NCBI RefSeq assembly: GCF_963576545.1
Contig: NC_083638.1
Span: forward strand, 20,983,590-21,047,589
Reading direction: 5' to 3'
Length of the DNA stretch: 64,000 nt
Source: Limanda limanda
Lineage: Eukaryota > Chordata > Actinopteri > Pleuronectiformes > Pleuronectidae
A program made the position numbers and the translations under genes. Positions 1 to 16,705 of the stretch are shown piece by piece. The first letter of the stretch is position 1. Every line of letters starts with the position of its first letter. Under the pieces are notes generated by a model. The model saw only the letters and a program-made list of their open reading frames with translations. It searched no databases and had not been told where the DNA came from.

Positions 1-1732
1 GGGTCGATGTTAAGCAAATAGCCAGGGGAACACACATGAGAGAGAGAGCCAGTGGGACGAGCAGCTGGGGGAGGAAGCATGCCTGCCATCGTGAGACAAG
101 ACATTACTGGGAATACATGAACATACATTCAACATAAAAAGCTATTATTGGGATTAACTGCAGATAGAAGTTGAAATTGTTGTGTTTTTTAAGCTTGATA
201 ATCTTTTTTTTTAAAGCAAGAATAACAGTTCAATTGCTGGCAACGTGAATGGTGGTGCATCAGTAGATTACACTACTTTCTTCGACATGGGTTAGAAAGT
301 TTTTCAGAAAGTAATCTAGGCCACAGGCGGTGTTTAGCTTGCCAGCTCGGTGAGAACAGTGGGAGGAGGGAGGAGATGGGGCACAGCGCTGGCAGCAGCA
401 CACAACAGGATTATTGGAGTCTGGACAGAGAGATTTTTGGTGGCTGTCGCTCCACAATTTACATTTGTGACATGCGCTAAATTGTAGTTTCTGTCTCTAG
501 GAAATGATCATGATTGTTTGTGTCAGAGAAAGAGCTGTCTCTTAAGCTGCAAAACGCTTCGCTGTGTCCAACAGCTAGGTAGTCGTTTGGTGCTGAGCGG
601 ACATTATTTAATTAATTTTAATGCCTTTTTGCTGCAAACAGCTGCCTGTTGCCGAAAATAGCTCCATAAGAGTTGATTAGACTGAACCAAGAGAGCCTGC
701 GTGTCACATCTGAGAAAAATCACAGGCCCAAGCTATGCCAGGGCCGATACCTCAGGTGGGCTCCATTTGTGGTTAGTCATTAAATGTGCCAGTGTGTGTG
801 TGTGTGTGTGTGTTCATGGTTTATGACAAAAGCTCATTAATGCATGCTTGCACGCGGTTGAATAACTACATGGCTGAATGGGTAAATAATGTTTGGGGGC
901 TTAAGGTTAGGCAGACATGGTCAGAGGGAGCACAAGCGGAAAGCTACATTAACTGTTCTGAAGGACACACTGGGACATAATATGAATAATATCATACACT
1001 GGAATATGTATACAACTATATACAACTGTATATCTATATACAACTGCATGATTTGATGAACCTAACTCAGGGACAGGAAATTGAACTGTCAGGAAAAAAA
1101 AAGAAGCATCAGTATTTATCGTGATGCTGGAAAACATATGTGGAGTCCCAGTTACGCAGAAGCGCATAATAATAATAATCACATTGCTGATTATGCTCGT
1201 GACAATCTGTTCATATTTATTTCCTGCTCTTGCTCATATTACTAACCCCACTCTGCATGTTGGTGTCCTCAGGCAGATGTCCTGCAAACTATTCCAAAAT
1301 TATTTATTATGTTTACCCAGGCTGCTTTAATGTGAGCCTCTCTCCTCTCATTGTCAGCAAAAAGCATTGTGCCCGTATGGATGCAACCATTCACAGCCAT
1401 TTTCATTATCATTTTTTTGGCATCTATTCTCTACGTTTTCACAATCCCACTTTATATTCATCCTTTTGCATACTTTTATTGAATTAGCGATGCTTCCAAA
1501 GAGCATTTTGTTTTTGCTTCTGCGTCGTGTACAGTATGGCGGACAATATATCGACATGCAGTCGAAAATGTACTAAGGAAAATGTACTAAGAGCGGAGAA
1601 ATGAGAATCAAACCTCCCATAGAGTATTTTCTGTGCTTTATGTTCATTAGCGGAGCTCAAGCCTACAGAGCTGCAGCTGGGGCACAGGATGCAGTACAGT
1701 TCAAGGAGAGAGTTGGGGGTGTGTGAGAGTAA
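1..1732. other. intergenic or intronic DNA, no gene supported
   Basis: I see no splice-flanked reading frame with recognisable protein motifs here. The stretch is moderately AT-rich and includes a short TG run near 790-812. Open frames are all under 90 codons and lack domain signatures. Confidence 0.6.
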
Positions 1733-2281
1733 AGGCCGGCGCATGCTTCTGCGTCGTCAGGGGCCCGCAGGCACGCAGCTGTAACGCAGGACTCGTTGTC
1801 ATTCATGGTTCTCCAACCGCTGCGCGTGTTGCCATGCAATTCCCCGCCAGAACACTAGGCGCAGTAATGTTTTTTGTCGAAGTCAGCTCTTCTTCGTGTG
1901 TTGCACGAAGAAGAGCGATTTATTTACATCGCCACGGCGGCTCCGCAGAGCCTTTTTCTGGCGGAAAAATCCGCCGGTTAGTGACGGGTTATACTAGTGG
2001 ACATAGTGTCGGATCTCTTCTGCCAAGTTCTCTTCTATCTGGTCCATATTCGTTCTTCTAAATCTTCCGTGGTTTCCGGGCATGAACCGGAAATGCGACT
2101 CCGGAAATTATGTAGTCAGTAGACCAATCACAGCCCTCGCGGCCGGGTGACGCTTGCGGGGCTTTGCCGTCTAGTTAGAAAAATTGGCCGACGCACGTAA
2201 GGACGTAGGAAGGGCCGTGAGGGGCCCGGAAGGGCGCTTGCGTCGCCGTTCCCGTGAAAACGCAGAAGCATGCGCCGGCCT
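1733..2281. mobile_element. Harbinger-like non-autonomous DNA transposon (MITE)
   Basis: The two ends are perfect 22-bp terminal inverted repeats beginning AGGCCGGCGCATGC. They are flanked on both sides by the trinucleotide TAA (1730-1732 and 2282-2284). Terminal inverted repeats with a 3-bp TWA/TAA target duplication are characteristic of the PIF/Harbinger superfamily. The 549-bp interior is much more GC-rich than its surroundings and encodes no transposase, so it would need an enzyme supplied in trans. It contains a perfect 13-bp hairpin (1886-1898 against 1904-1916, 5-nt loop) and a smaller one at 1960-1975. The superfamily is inferred only from the ends; the element boundaries are well supported. 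Confidence 0.8.
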
Positions 2282-2669
2282 TAATAAAGGCACGGATGAA
2301 TTCAAACAAGTCCACACCCTGTTACACTGTCTCTCTCACCAGCAATCTGAGCACGTGGTTAACGTTAGCCAGGCTCTATGGCGCCTTATCGAACCGCCTG
2401 CAATACAGAGTAATCAACCCCAATCATACGTGTGTGCTGCATTAACAGATGGATTAAAACATTGAGGGATGGAAACAGCACCTCTGGCTAAAATCGATAC
2501 CAGCTTACATTCACAGCTCGTATGAGGCTAATAAGGAATAATGCTGCACTGATTACAACACTAAGGTGCAGCTATTGAGTTATAGATAAAGGGGCTCCAG
2601 CAAATAACAGAGTGCATGATTATCTCTGAGTGTGCAGGGGTGGGGACTGTGTCTGTGTTTCCTACTCAC

Positions 2670-2745
2670 CCGTAAGTGGTGTTGCTGGCTCTCTTGCTCC
2701 CCGCCCTGGAGCGGCCGGACTTCAGATCTCCACTCATGCTCGTGT
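2670..2745 (-). CDS. candidate start-codon exon of an unidentified gene
   Basis: On the minus strand a pyrimidine-rich acceptor ending TCTACGCAG precedes an exon with an ATG at 2737-2735. The frame stays open for 68 nt to a consensus donor, GG|GTGAGT, at 2670. The predicted start is Ser/Arg/Lys-rich: MSGDLKSGRSRAGSKRASN, then T-T-Y and a split Gly codon. Such a layout (5' UTR in an upstream exon, short first coding exon) is common in vertebrate genes. I do not recognise the protein and find no partner exon in 1-2669, so the rest would lie beyond the left edge. It could also be chance. Confidence 0.35.
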
Positions 2746-3163
2746 CTGCGTAGAAAAGCGACCAATTAACTTTGTGGTGATACAGGAAAGAGCATCGCTG
2801 CAGGGCTACAAAGCCCAGGCTCACAGAAGCTGGTTCAGATGATGAACTAAGCTGTGCACTGTCTGCTCGCGTTCAGGCTCCACTCACTTCCTCTCTTTAC
2901 TTCAACAAAATTAACCTAATCTGGCGTAGCTGTAGTCATCATTTGACATGATAATGACTGGAGGGCTGGCTGACACTGACAGTGGCTGTTTTTCTTGTCC
3001 ATCCTCGATCACTCTCCATTGATTGCTTCTGCCACTCAGGACCAGCTGTTTACGTTTTTTTGTCTCCAGTTTGCACGCCTACAAAACCTGCTGCAGCTTT
3101 AGAGACAAAGCCAAACCTTATTTCTCTGTATTTTGTATTTATTTTCTTTGTATAGCTTTTTTC
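2746..3163. other. non-coding stretch, nothing recognised
   Basis: No exon, repeat termini or RNA gene is visible between the candidate exon and the MITE that follows. Confidence 0.5.
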
Positions 3164-3666
3164 AGGCTGTGTCCGAAATCAGTCAATAATCATTATATAG
3201 TGTACTATACAGTATAGTGAGTTCGCCATTTTGTGGTATCTGAAGTTTTTTATTGCCTATATAGTGTAGTCATTGTTGCCCACAATGCATCGTGAAAGGT
3301 AGAATACAACCCATGGTCACTAACCGAGCAATATCTACCATCATGCATTGCGCTTGAGACGAGAGGAGCAAACAGCCTGACCTGTCGTTTAATGTTAATT
3401 TGAGCAGAGCACCACATCACAGCACAAACTGCAGGGTACAAATGTATTTTTACATTTAAATATGGTCATTCCTTTTTCTTTTTTTTTTTACATAAAGTTA
3501 TTTATACTAAGTGTAAAATAAATATTTTAAATTTTCTGTGGGATTCTCCACTGGCTGACGCTCTGGTTATTGTTTGTCAGTGTACAAAAGCATTTTTTTC
3601 TTTTCCAGATGAGCTAACTATTTAGTGAAGCAGGGAACAGTGGATAAGTGATTCCAGACACAGCCT
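3164..3666. mobile_element. MITE-like element with imperfect terminal inverted repeats
   Basis: The left end reads AGGCTGTGTCCGAAATCA and the right end is its imperfect inverse, TGATTCCAGACACAGCCT. Internal sequence such as TATAGTGTACTATA and CACAATGCAT recalls a dispersed fish repeat family that begins GTGTCCGAAA. No coding capacity is present. I could not define a convincing target-site duplication, so the superfamily is left open. Confidence 0.5.
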
Positions 3667-3889
3667 TGAACTTTGGAAAATGTCCAGACCCAATTATCTG
3701 GACATTTTGCTGAAATTCAACGTTTGTAAACGTGTTTACAAGGAATGGACAATGTTGGGGAAATCTCATATTTCATTTACAGCACATAGGCAGAGAAGTC
3801 TTCCCTTATAAACAGAAGCCATGGAATATGACAATTAAGCTATTTTCAGACATGAATTCTATAAAATATCTTGATAATTGCGTCCAGAC

Positions 3890-4215
3890 ATTGGTCAGGA
3901 GTTCTCCTTTTACATATGAAGAATGTAGGGGAAGATTATCCGGGTCAGACGCTTTTAAAACAACAAGAAAATGTCAAACATCCTTTTGGCCCTTGTGCTT
4001 AAAGCTCTTGTTGTCCTCATTGTTCCGATTTGACGTCTTTCTAAGTGTCTTCTACGAGTATGTCTCTCATCCGGGAATGTTTGTTTTTTCTATTGGGGAC
4101 ATTATCCTGCTGTAGTCTTCTCACATGGGTTCACTCAGACATTTTCCAGACAGTTTGCTCAGGGAATGGCAGAAGAAGTTCCAGAAAATATCCGGATTTC
4201 CTCAGCATCTGAAGT
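3890..4215 (+). repeat. dispersed repeat family D, copy 1
   Basis: It shares the core TTTTACATATGAAGAATGTA, then a run resembling ATTATCCGGGTCAGACGC and AACAACAAGAAAATGTC, with copies near 25.0, 27.1 and 56.9 kb. The similarity continues through ACATTTTCCAGACAG-like segments. No open frame is conserved between copies, so this is probably a decayed non-coding transposable element of unknown class. Confidence 0.6.
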
Positions 4216-4254
4216 CCAGTGTATGTCGGAAATTGGTAGGATCCAGGATGTGTT

Positions 4255-4419
4255 CAGGAGAGGAGAGGAAAGGAGAGGAGAGAAGAGGAGAGGAGAGGAA
4301 AGGAGGGGAGAGGAGAGGAGAGGAGAGGAGAGGAGAGGAGAGGAGAGGAGAGGAGAGGAGAGGAGAGGAGAGGAGAGGAGAGGAGAGGAGAGGAGAGGAG
4401 AGGAGAGGAGAGGAGGAGG
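4255..4419 (+). repeat. AGGAG pentanucleotide tandem repeat
   Basis: About 30 copies of a purine-only AGGAG/GAGAG unit, with variants at the left end and pure copies on the right. The long open frames through it on both strands are artefacts of the repeat. Confidence 0.95.
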
Positions 4420-4808
4420 CCAGACTGACATGGACAGATGGGTGGTGAATGGAGCGTGACTGGGCCAGCTGCACGTACACTCACACAGCGTGGCTGTCAA
4501 ATGGCTGGAAACTACAATTAATTAAGTATGGATCTGAATGTGTGAAAAGACGTTTGGACACGTGTCTGTTCCTGTACCTCCCACAGCAGAGATCACTCTG
4601 GATGGCTTCTCTGCAGCCACCAGAGCTGGTGACCACCTGACCTCTGCTGCGGACACGCTACACAAACTTATACTGGAGCTGTGTGTGTGTGAATGTTTTA
4701 GGAATGTCGAGATTTAATAACCGTCCGAATTGTAAAAAAACTGCGACATCTAACTATGGTGAGTCACGTTGTGTGTGTGTGTGTGTAAGTGTGTGTAAGT
4801 GTGTTTGT

Positions 4809-4825
4809 GGGGGGGGGGGGGGGGG
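4809..4825 (+). repeat. poly-G run after a TG microsatellite
   Basis: Seventeen consecutive G residues follow a short TG repeat. The run could form G-quadruplex structures and is a likely sequencing slip site. Confidence 0.9.
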
Positions 4826-4987
4826 TGAGAGAGAAAACACTGAACTGAAACGTTAGTTGAGAAGAGGAAACTGAGGTAACAGACTTATTTCCACCAGCTA
4901 TGGAATAAAAACTCCATCGGGGGAGTTCACAGCGAGAGGAGCAATGTTGTTTACTTTCGGTTTCTGACCAGGAGCGGCTGACACACA

Positions 4988-6062
<1,075 letters not shown>

Positions 6063-6414
6063 TTAACAACTTGGCCACTTAAACACATATACAAATCCTT
6101 TTAAGCCATGGCTTCAGTGATTACTCATATCAGTAACACTAGATTAACCTACCCCTTCTAATCACTATACAAACAATTATTAATGCTATATAAAACACTA
6201 TGACATAGTTCATGACTCCATGTTACTGGATGGGACATGGACCAAAAGAAAAAGTGGAAATAAACATCAAATGGATGTTTTCTCTCATTAAAGGTAGTCC
6301 AAACGGATGCATCTTCAAGTGCATCTTTATCCGATAAGTTTTATTATATTTACTTATTTATGATAAAAAGAATGAGTGAAACCTCATGATTGACAGTGGA
6401 GACTGACTCATGAT

Positions 6415-6580
6415 TAGTCAAACGCATGTACTTACGGAACCTCACTAATGCGGCTCCGACCCCCGATCACTACTGCATTGATTCCAGATTCGGGCCCAAT
6501 AAGCAAGATGGCAGCGTTCATATACAAAATATTTAAGCTCCATTTCTGCATAGTTGGAGGAAGTAGAGACATGTCTTCCA
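6415..6580 (+). repeat. dispersed MITE family C, partial copy
   Basis: It shares GGCTCCGACCCCCGATCACT, ATTTAAGCTCCATTTCTG and a tail like GTCTTCCAAGATTTATAT with copies at 21.95-22.40 kb and 29.14-29.46 kb. Only the right portion is clearly recognisable here. Confidence 0.5.
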
Positions 6581-9924
<3,344 letters not shown>

Positions 9925-10079
9925 TTAATGCACTTATCAAAAGAGTACAAACCTTGACTCACATTTCATAGACATCATGCAGGCCAAACTAAATGATATA
10001 ACATCCATTCACAAGGAGGATGAGGGGGGTCATTAATTGAATATTGAATACTATTAAATGTAGGCAGTAATGCTCAGTA

Positions 10080-10440
10080 ATTTCAACCCAAAAAAATAAA
10101 ATAGAAATGGTATAAAATAGAATAAAAAAGAATAAAATAGAATAACAATGAAATAGAATATCAAAAATTTAAAATAGAAAATAAAATATATACATCTAAA
10201 TATATATCTTTACAGATGAATGTTCAATTTGTGCAGTAGTGCAAATAGTCAAATATGCTTGTTATGGTGCTGGTGCAAATATGCAAATATTCCAGGGTGC
10301 TGGTTTGGTGGAGTTATTGCAGTTCAGAGGAGTTTAAAAGTCTTATGGCCTAGGGGATGAAACTGTCTCTGAGCCTGGTGGTGCGGGCCCGGATGCTGCG
10401 GTACCGTCGGCCAGGCGGCAGCAGGCAGAATATACACAGT
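10080..10440 (+). repeat. dispersed repeat with AAAATAGAAT-rich head
   Basis: An A-rich segment of AAAATAGAAT-like units (10090-10190) leads into a GC-richer part with GTTTAAAAGTCTTATGGCCT and GATGAAACTGTCTCTGAG. I recognise that part as a motif of an abundant teleost dispersed repeat. Its class is not clear from this copy. Confidence 0.45.
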
Positions 10441-12454
10441 AAGAACATTAGAGCCCAACTAAAGATAGAATAAAAAAATGGATGATACCTCACCACTTCC
10501 TCACTGTCCAGAAATGAAGCCAATATGTCCCAGATACGAATGTCATCATCTTGCGCATTAAGAGACAAGCCAATCATGATGTTGGTTTTTATAGCATCAA
10601 ATAACAACTTAAAACCAAACCTAATGGAAAAATACATTAGTTTGGTAAGAACAACCGAAATTGACAGCAAACACATAATTTAACCTGTACTTCTTATTTT
10701 TTTGTTACATCTGCCAACTTGGTCGATACGGTTTCACTTTGGTCTCTACACTCAGTTTATGATCCAACTAGTTTGGGGGGTGATTTGGATATTGATATCA
10801 AGGAGTAAAGAATTCACATATATTTGGCCAAAAAAACGGCAATGATCCATAAGATGTCGTTATTAAACACTGATGACAAAGAAATACAATTGATAAAACT
10901 TCACAAAATCACAAAAACAACCAAAAGCGTACATCCTGAAATCTGAAAATGAATGTATTTATGTTGACATATAGTGTAAATATGAATAAACATCTTATAT
11001 CAGCCAACATAAGCACCAATACTCATTGGTAATATCTGTTGATATTACCATTATCAAGTCAGATGCACACATACACACAAGGTGAAGAAAGAAGTGTCTT
11101 CTTACCAGTGTGATTATGTAACACAGTCAACAAAGGGATTAATGGCATGTGGAGTAAGTATATTTGATAAATTAATAGGTAATTACAAATTGCTCAGACA
11201 AACAGTGAAGTATCTCTGCACTGATCCTGAACTATAGATAAGTGAGCTACATGTAAACAAACTTGGAGAAAAACAGAATGTACTGTAATATAATTTTCAT
11301 CACATCACCACATCATTCCCATCACTTTGATCTTGATAACATTTGATACAGCCCTGGCAAACACACGCGGCAGAGTCACTTTTTACGAATTGTAAAGTGT
11401 GCGTGCTGTCTAATCGTTGCAGTTTTGTTGTGCGGTGTTTGAGTAGAGAATACACCTGAGGGGGTTTAATCTCTCTGGCTCCTGAGGAGAAGCTTTCATG
11501 TGGGTTTAATTAGCTTCTTTAACAACCAACACAGGGTAGGACTAGCTGCAAGCCAAGGTTTAATCTTAGCCGACTCCAAAATGATTATTACCTCTTTTTA
11601 CACTACCCTTAACCCAGGCTCAGGTTCCTTAATAAGCTGTTAACCCTTGGGTAACTGTGATCTGAGAGGTTTGACAAGGTGCTAAATTAGCCCTGGGCCA
11701 TCGGACATATATAAAGAACTTTATTGTTTTTAAGTTCAGTCAGCGGTAGTTTTTTTTTGCATGTTTACACGTCAACTAAACTACTACATCAGTCATAAGT
11801 GAAAATATTGAAGTTGTATTGGCACAATAAAAACATGGTATAAAACATGGCATAGATAATAATACATTATAATATTTTACATTATTTTATTATAAATTGC
11901 ATACAATGTAATATAATGTGTGTTCCCCTAATACACAAAGGTTGTGACTCAACGCTCCCCCTCTAGCTAAAGCTTTGATCAGTGTTGATAAATAAAAACA
12001 GTTAAAACAACTTGGTGTCTGAAATTTTAGGAAACACATCAGTGAATATTGTCAATTTACCAGTAAAAAATGTCAGAACAGCTAAAATTCTTCATAGAGA
12101 TAAATTATTTTACTAAAATAAATGCTAAGGATTCCAGTGGTGTCACAGCAGCCCACCCTTACTCTGCCACGAGAGGTGGATACAATCTGATGATGTCCTG
12201 TCCCTTCCTGTTACCGTTCATCACCTTGTGTGCACCACTGATTGATTAGAAGAGTGAGATGTATCATGGAACCTCAGAAAGATACCCTGTGATCCACAGA
12301 GAATTTGAATGGCAGCAGTGACCAAATCTATAAAAGCCACTTTTGACATGTGGTGTTATTTCAGTGTATATGCACAGTTGAAAATTCATCTAAAGGATAA
12401 TTTGGAAGCCCAAATGTTGGAAAAGATTAAGCTATGTACTATGCGAGAGGCAAA
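10441..12454. other. non-coding stretch, possible conserved non-coding DNA
   Basis: No gene is supported. The part near 11340-11710 has higher complexity and homeodomain-type ATTA cores (for example GGTTTAATTAGCTTC), which is compatible with a regulatory element but not proof of one. Confidence 0.4.
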
Positions 12455-12729
12455 GCCTGAGTGGAGCAGTGGACCAGTGGCTGGCAGTGTCACCAGCAAG
12501 AAGGATCCCGGTTTGATTCCCAGCTTTTCTGTGTTAAGTTTGTATGTTCTTCCCATGTCTGTGTGGGTTTTCTTCAGCTTCCTCCCAGAGTCCATACTGG
12601 GATTAGGTCCATCATATCCACCGTGGTGTGTTCAGGTTGTAGCCCGCCTCTAGCCAAATGTCAGCTCTGATTGGTTCCAGCTCCCTTTGCGACACTCAAA
12701 TGATAAGTGGTTTTGGTAATGGATGGATT
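12455..12729 (+). repeat. tRNA-derived SINE
   Basis: The head carries a degenerate tRNA box B (GGTTTGATTCC) after GTGGAGCAGTGGACC. It is followed by a body with GTTTGTATGTTCTTCCCATG and TGTGTGGGTTTTCTTC. The tail is GATTGGTTCCAGCTCCCTTT and GATAAGTGG near TAATGGATGGA. The same head and body occur at 16.14-16.30 kb. It would be transcribed by RNA polymerase III when intact; this copy is diverged. Confidence 0.75.
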
Positions 12730-14309
12730 GTCCTGTAGGCGTCACATGAACCACAGTTTGGACCGTGACCATTTTTTATAAACCCGCCCTGTCTCATTCC
12801 TGTAGGTTTTGTGAAGCAAACAGTAAACCTGGAACAGTTCTCTACATAACGTATGTGTGGGAAAACACCAAACTTACTAAACACACTCACTATTTATAAC
12901 ATTCCCAACTATCGATGTAAGGTTTCAGGTGTTATTGGCTCTGAGTTCATGCTGTACTTGCAGATAAGTGCATTTGGGTTCTTTCGGAGGAGTTCAAACA
13001 GCTGAGAGGTGAGGGGGCTGGGATGGTGGTAGAGGGACAGTAGGGAGGGAAGGAGGTAGTGGAGCAGAACTCGGCTTGATGCAGCCCAGTGGACTGACTC
13101 ACCAAAACAGAGAGGGCTGAGGGGGAGGGTGGAAGCATAAAGAGAGAGGAAATTAGCCTGCAGTCTCAGAAAATGGCTGTAATGAGTTTAAAAGTACAGG
13201 GAACAGGGGGAATAATGAGGAATATGAAAAAAGAAAAACTCTTGGGTGCAGGAGAAAAAACCTTGAGCTTATATGTTATATAAAGCAGGCTCTGACCCAT
13301 CAGCATGCATGCGAATAGGTTGAAGGTGCTAAAAAATAAAGAATACATTTCTCTAATCCCTTATTTCCCTCAAGTCATTGATAAACGTAGCTACTTGTTG
13401 ATGTTGGCTCTAAGTAGATGGGAATTAAGCCGTTTATTGTAGTATCCTCGGCTGTAAAGCTGCAGAAAAAGGTTTGTTTTAGCTAACGTCCTCAAGCTGT
13501 GATTAGCCAACTGACAAATTGACCACATTTCAAAGGCCACATGGGCTCTGGGCTGTTTTAGTGTTGATGAACCCTCACAGGAGGCAGCCAGTCGTGCTGA
13601 GGTTCAGCAGTCAGCTCCTAATGACTAAAAACAAATAAAGAATTTTCGGGCACATGGGCCCTCCAAAAATGTTGGGTCTTTTTTTCTGTATAGAAACATT
13701 AACTCAGAAAAACAGGACCTTGAGAAATCCGTGCTCGACTCTTAAACCATATGTCTTTTTTCTTATTTATAGTGAAACCACTAACTACTGCTGCAGTAAT
13801 TTAAAGTCAAGTCATGACTGAATTCTCATAAATACCATTAGCTCTTTACTATTGATTTTCAAGTTTCCAATGTGGTAAAAGTACTACTACTATTAACAAG
13901 TTGAGAATTAGAGCACGAGGACCAAACAACAAAGAGCTGATATAATTGAATAGTGGTCACGCTTGTATCAGAACTCAATTAAATTAGGACTTGGAAATTA
14001 AAAAGAAAGTTCTTTTTGCTTTTTGTTTTGCTTGAGTTTTTTAATCTAATGTAGTCGTTTTTTTTTTTATTAATTTCTTCTGCTCCCTGGAAAATATGGC
14101 ATCAGAAATGTTCAGCTGCACCAGTAAAAAACACAAACCAATGTCTTTGCAGTGTTGAGATGCACTACGGAAGTTGCCTCTAAAATCCAGTTATATACAG
14201 CACATATAGATAACACAAAAGCACAGGACCCCAAACAGAACTGTGGACATTAGCACAGTCCTGCTTTTAAAATAGAAATCTACTTTCTCCTTGAGACATT
14301 CATCAGGTC
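12730..14309. other. non-coding stretch, nothing recognised
   Basis: No exon-like or repeat-terminus pattern was found. The sequence near 13440-13630 is of higher complexity and could be conserved non-coding DNA. Confidence 0.45.
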
Positions 14310-14490
14310 CTGCTGTGTTTTCTTCTATTTTTATTGGTTTGCTTGCCCCTCTGTTTGTTAGTATGATTCAGCAGTAGCTCCTGTACTGATAGCATGAAAC
14401 TAGGATGTGGTATAGGCCAGAAAGTGAACCCATTCGATTTTGGTGTGGATTCTGGATCACCCCTCTATCCAGATCTAGCGAATTTAACGT
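14310..14490 (+). repeat. dispersed repeat family B, copy 1
   Basis: It matches the segment at 41.72-41.90 kb: a CCTCTGTTTGTTAGTATGAT-like part, then GAACCCATTCGATTTTGGTG and TGGATTCTGGATC. Inverted relatives lie at 38.2, 45.1 and 47.3 kb. The family is non-coding. Confidence 0.5.
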
Positions 14491-15008
14491 GGGATTCATT
14501 TTAAATTCGGATTCATGAAGGGACATGTGACATGTCTGGAAAGTCACAGAAAAAAACGACTCATGAATCGGAAAGAAAATATGAAACACGGATCCTTAGT
14601 ATGAGTGACACTTCTCACATCGTCTCACTGTTTTCACAAAGCTCATTGATAATCATGAAGAGCCGGAGTAGCTGCATGAGCCACAGAGGAAACGATCAGT
14701 GGTTGGGTCTTGTTTTAACTCAGCCCTGTGACTTTATAAGACGACCTATGGAGCCAGCACGTCCCGAACACCCCCCTCTCCTGCTTAGTGCTCTTGCTCC
14801 AGACAGACAGAGTGCAGAACCAACACCCAATGAAAATCAGTGTTCAGCGAGGTATTACTGTATCTTGACATGATAATCTTCTTTTTAAATGCACCACTGC
14901 ACTCTTTCCCTCCACCATGGAGCACTGCAGACAGCTCATATATTATCATTGAGTGCCTTTCCTCATTCTTTCCCCTTCTTTCTCTGTGTCACATCCCATG
15001 AGCCCCGA

Positions 15009-15018
15009 ACACACACAC

Positions 15019-15100
<82 letters not shown>

Positions 15101-15106
15101 ACTTCT
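15009..15106 (+). repeat. CA microsatellite with CG interruptions
   Basis: About 49 dinucleotides, mostly CA with isolated CG and AA substitutions, suggesting a maturing repeat. Confidence 0.93.
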
Positions 15107-16139
15107 GTCTCCATGACTTCAGAGGACATTACATTGACTTACATTGATTTCCTGGAGACTTGGGCCCTAGTCATATATACGCAAATGTATCAAACCTTCG
15201 CCTCCCGGTTCCTTTCCAATCTGAGCGAGCGAGCAGGCCAAAAAAAAAAAATTCACCTCCTGTGACTTGGCAATTTGCAGTGTGGCCTCACATGGAGTTC
15301 AACATTGATAAAAGTTGACCTGTGATATTCGCTTCGCATTTGTGCATGTGTGCCCAGACCCTTACTCTAGCCTTTACCTTAGCCTAAAGCCAACCTTAAC
15401 CTCACCTTAAACATGTGTTCACCTTAAAATCCAATTATGTACGGTATAGGGAGTTTTTGGTCCCAAGACGACGAGTCCACATAATGTGATTGTGTAAACA
15501 GATTTAGGTCCCCACTACATAAGTAATACTTGAACCCCCCCACACACACACACATCTGCACACACACAGTCCTCCCCCACCACTCTCTAACTGAAGTGTC
15601 TCAGTGCGAAAACCTCATTACGTTCTGCCACTGGAACTGCAAACTCAACTGGACAGAGAGAGTCTGGGTCGGAGCCTGTGTGTGTGTGTGTGTGTATGTG
15701 TGTGTGAGTGTGTGTGTGTTGTGCTTTTGTGCAGATGTGGATGCTCATGCCCTCATGTTTGTTTGTTTGCATGCAGGTAAAGCTATATGTGATCAGTGGT
15801 GAATACGTAAGGCAGTGCTTCATCAGTGTGACAGCCCACAGGTGGAGAGATTGTCCCCCTGTTTTGAATTCTGGGTAACTATGGCAGAATGAATTCATGA
15901 ACCGGCCGGCCTGATGATAAGATGCCTGCGGGCCAGCTACACATTTCACAAGGCATTAACTGGCACCTCATTCACTCGGCTTTCCCTGCCGGCCTTCAGC
16001 TCTTGAACACTCTCTTGTTTAATAAAAACATTCTTTCGGAGCAGCCTATTTTTTCATCGTGCATCGATATGGGGATGAATTATTTGCATTTGTAAAGATG
16101 TGAGAGTTTTGAAAATTGGATTAGATGGAGGAGAATCAG

Positions 16140-16300
16140 TAATGTGGAGCTGAGCACTGTCGCCTTTCAGCAAGAAGGTTGGCGGTTCGAATCCCGGTTC
16201 TTTCTTTCTGTTTGGAGTTTGCATGTCCTCCCTATATGGGTTTTCTGCAGGTAATCCCACAGTCCAATAACATGCAGATTTGGGTTAGTTAATCGGAGAC
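16140..16300 (+). repeat. tRNA-derived SINE, truncated copy
   Basis: It contains GCACTGTCGCCTTTCAGCAA and an intact-looking box B, GGTTCGAATCC, followed by TGGAGTTTGCATGTCCTCC. It belongs to the same family as the element at 12.46-12.73 kb but lacks the 3' tail. Confidence 0.75.
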
Positions 16301-16579
16301 TTTAAACTGAACACAGGTTTGGTTGTTCGGTGTGTCAGTTCGGTCTCTCACAATGGAGGCTCCACCCGCCTAGTGATCCTTCCTAGCCCAGAATATCCCA
16401 TGATTCATTGATAAACTGTTTTTCAAAGAGGTAATGGCAGCTGCAAGTGAGGCGAAAACAAATATTTTCAAATCTTAGTAACCAACCAAACAGCTATCGT
16501 TAAACATGTAATAAAGCAGCGTTTTTAATCAACTGAAGAACATTTTAGTCAATAGCTCTGTTGCTAGGCTACGGCTGCA

Positions 16580-16705
16580 CAATAGGATGAGCAGACCATC
16601 TCATTTCGGTTCGGGATGAATACCAGGTCCTTCAAAGGATGCGGCCCCTGAATTGAGACACATGAGTCACATCTTTCTGCTGTCGTCACTGGAAATCGGA
16701 GGGGA
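16580..16705 (+). repeat. dispersed repeat family E, copy 1
   Basis: CCATCTCATTTCGGTTCGG and GGTCCTTCAAAGGATGCGGC match the segment at 27.87-28.15 kb (GTCTCATTTCGTTTCGG, GGTCCTCTGAAGGATGCTGC). Confidence 0.5.

Noticed and set aside
16178..16195. tRNA gene suggested by GGTTCGAATCCCGG
   Set aside because: Box B sits in a SINE head without a foldable cloverleaf.
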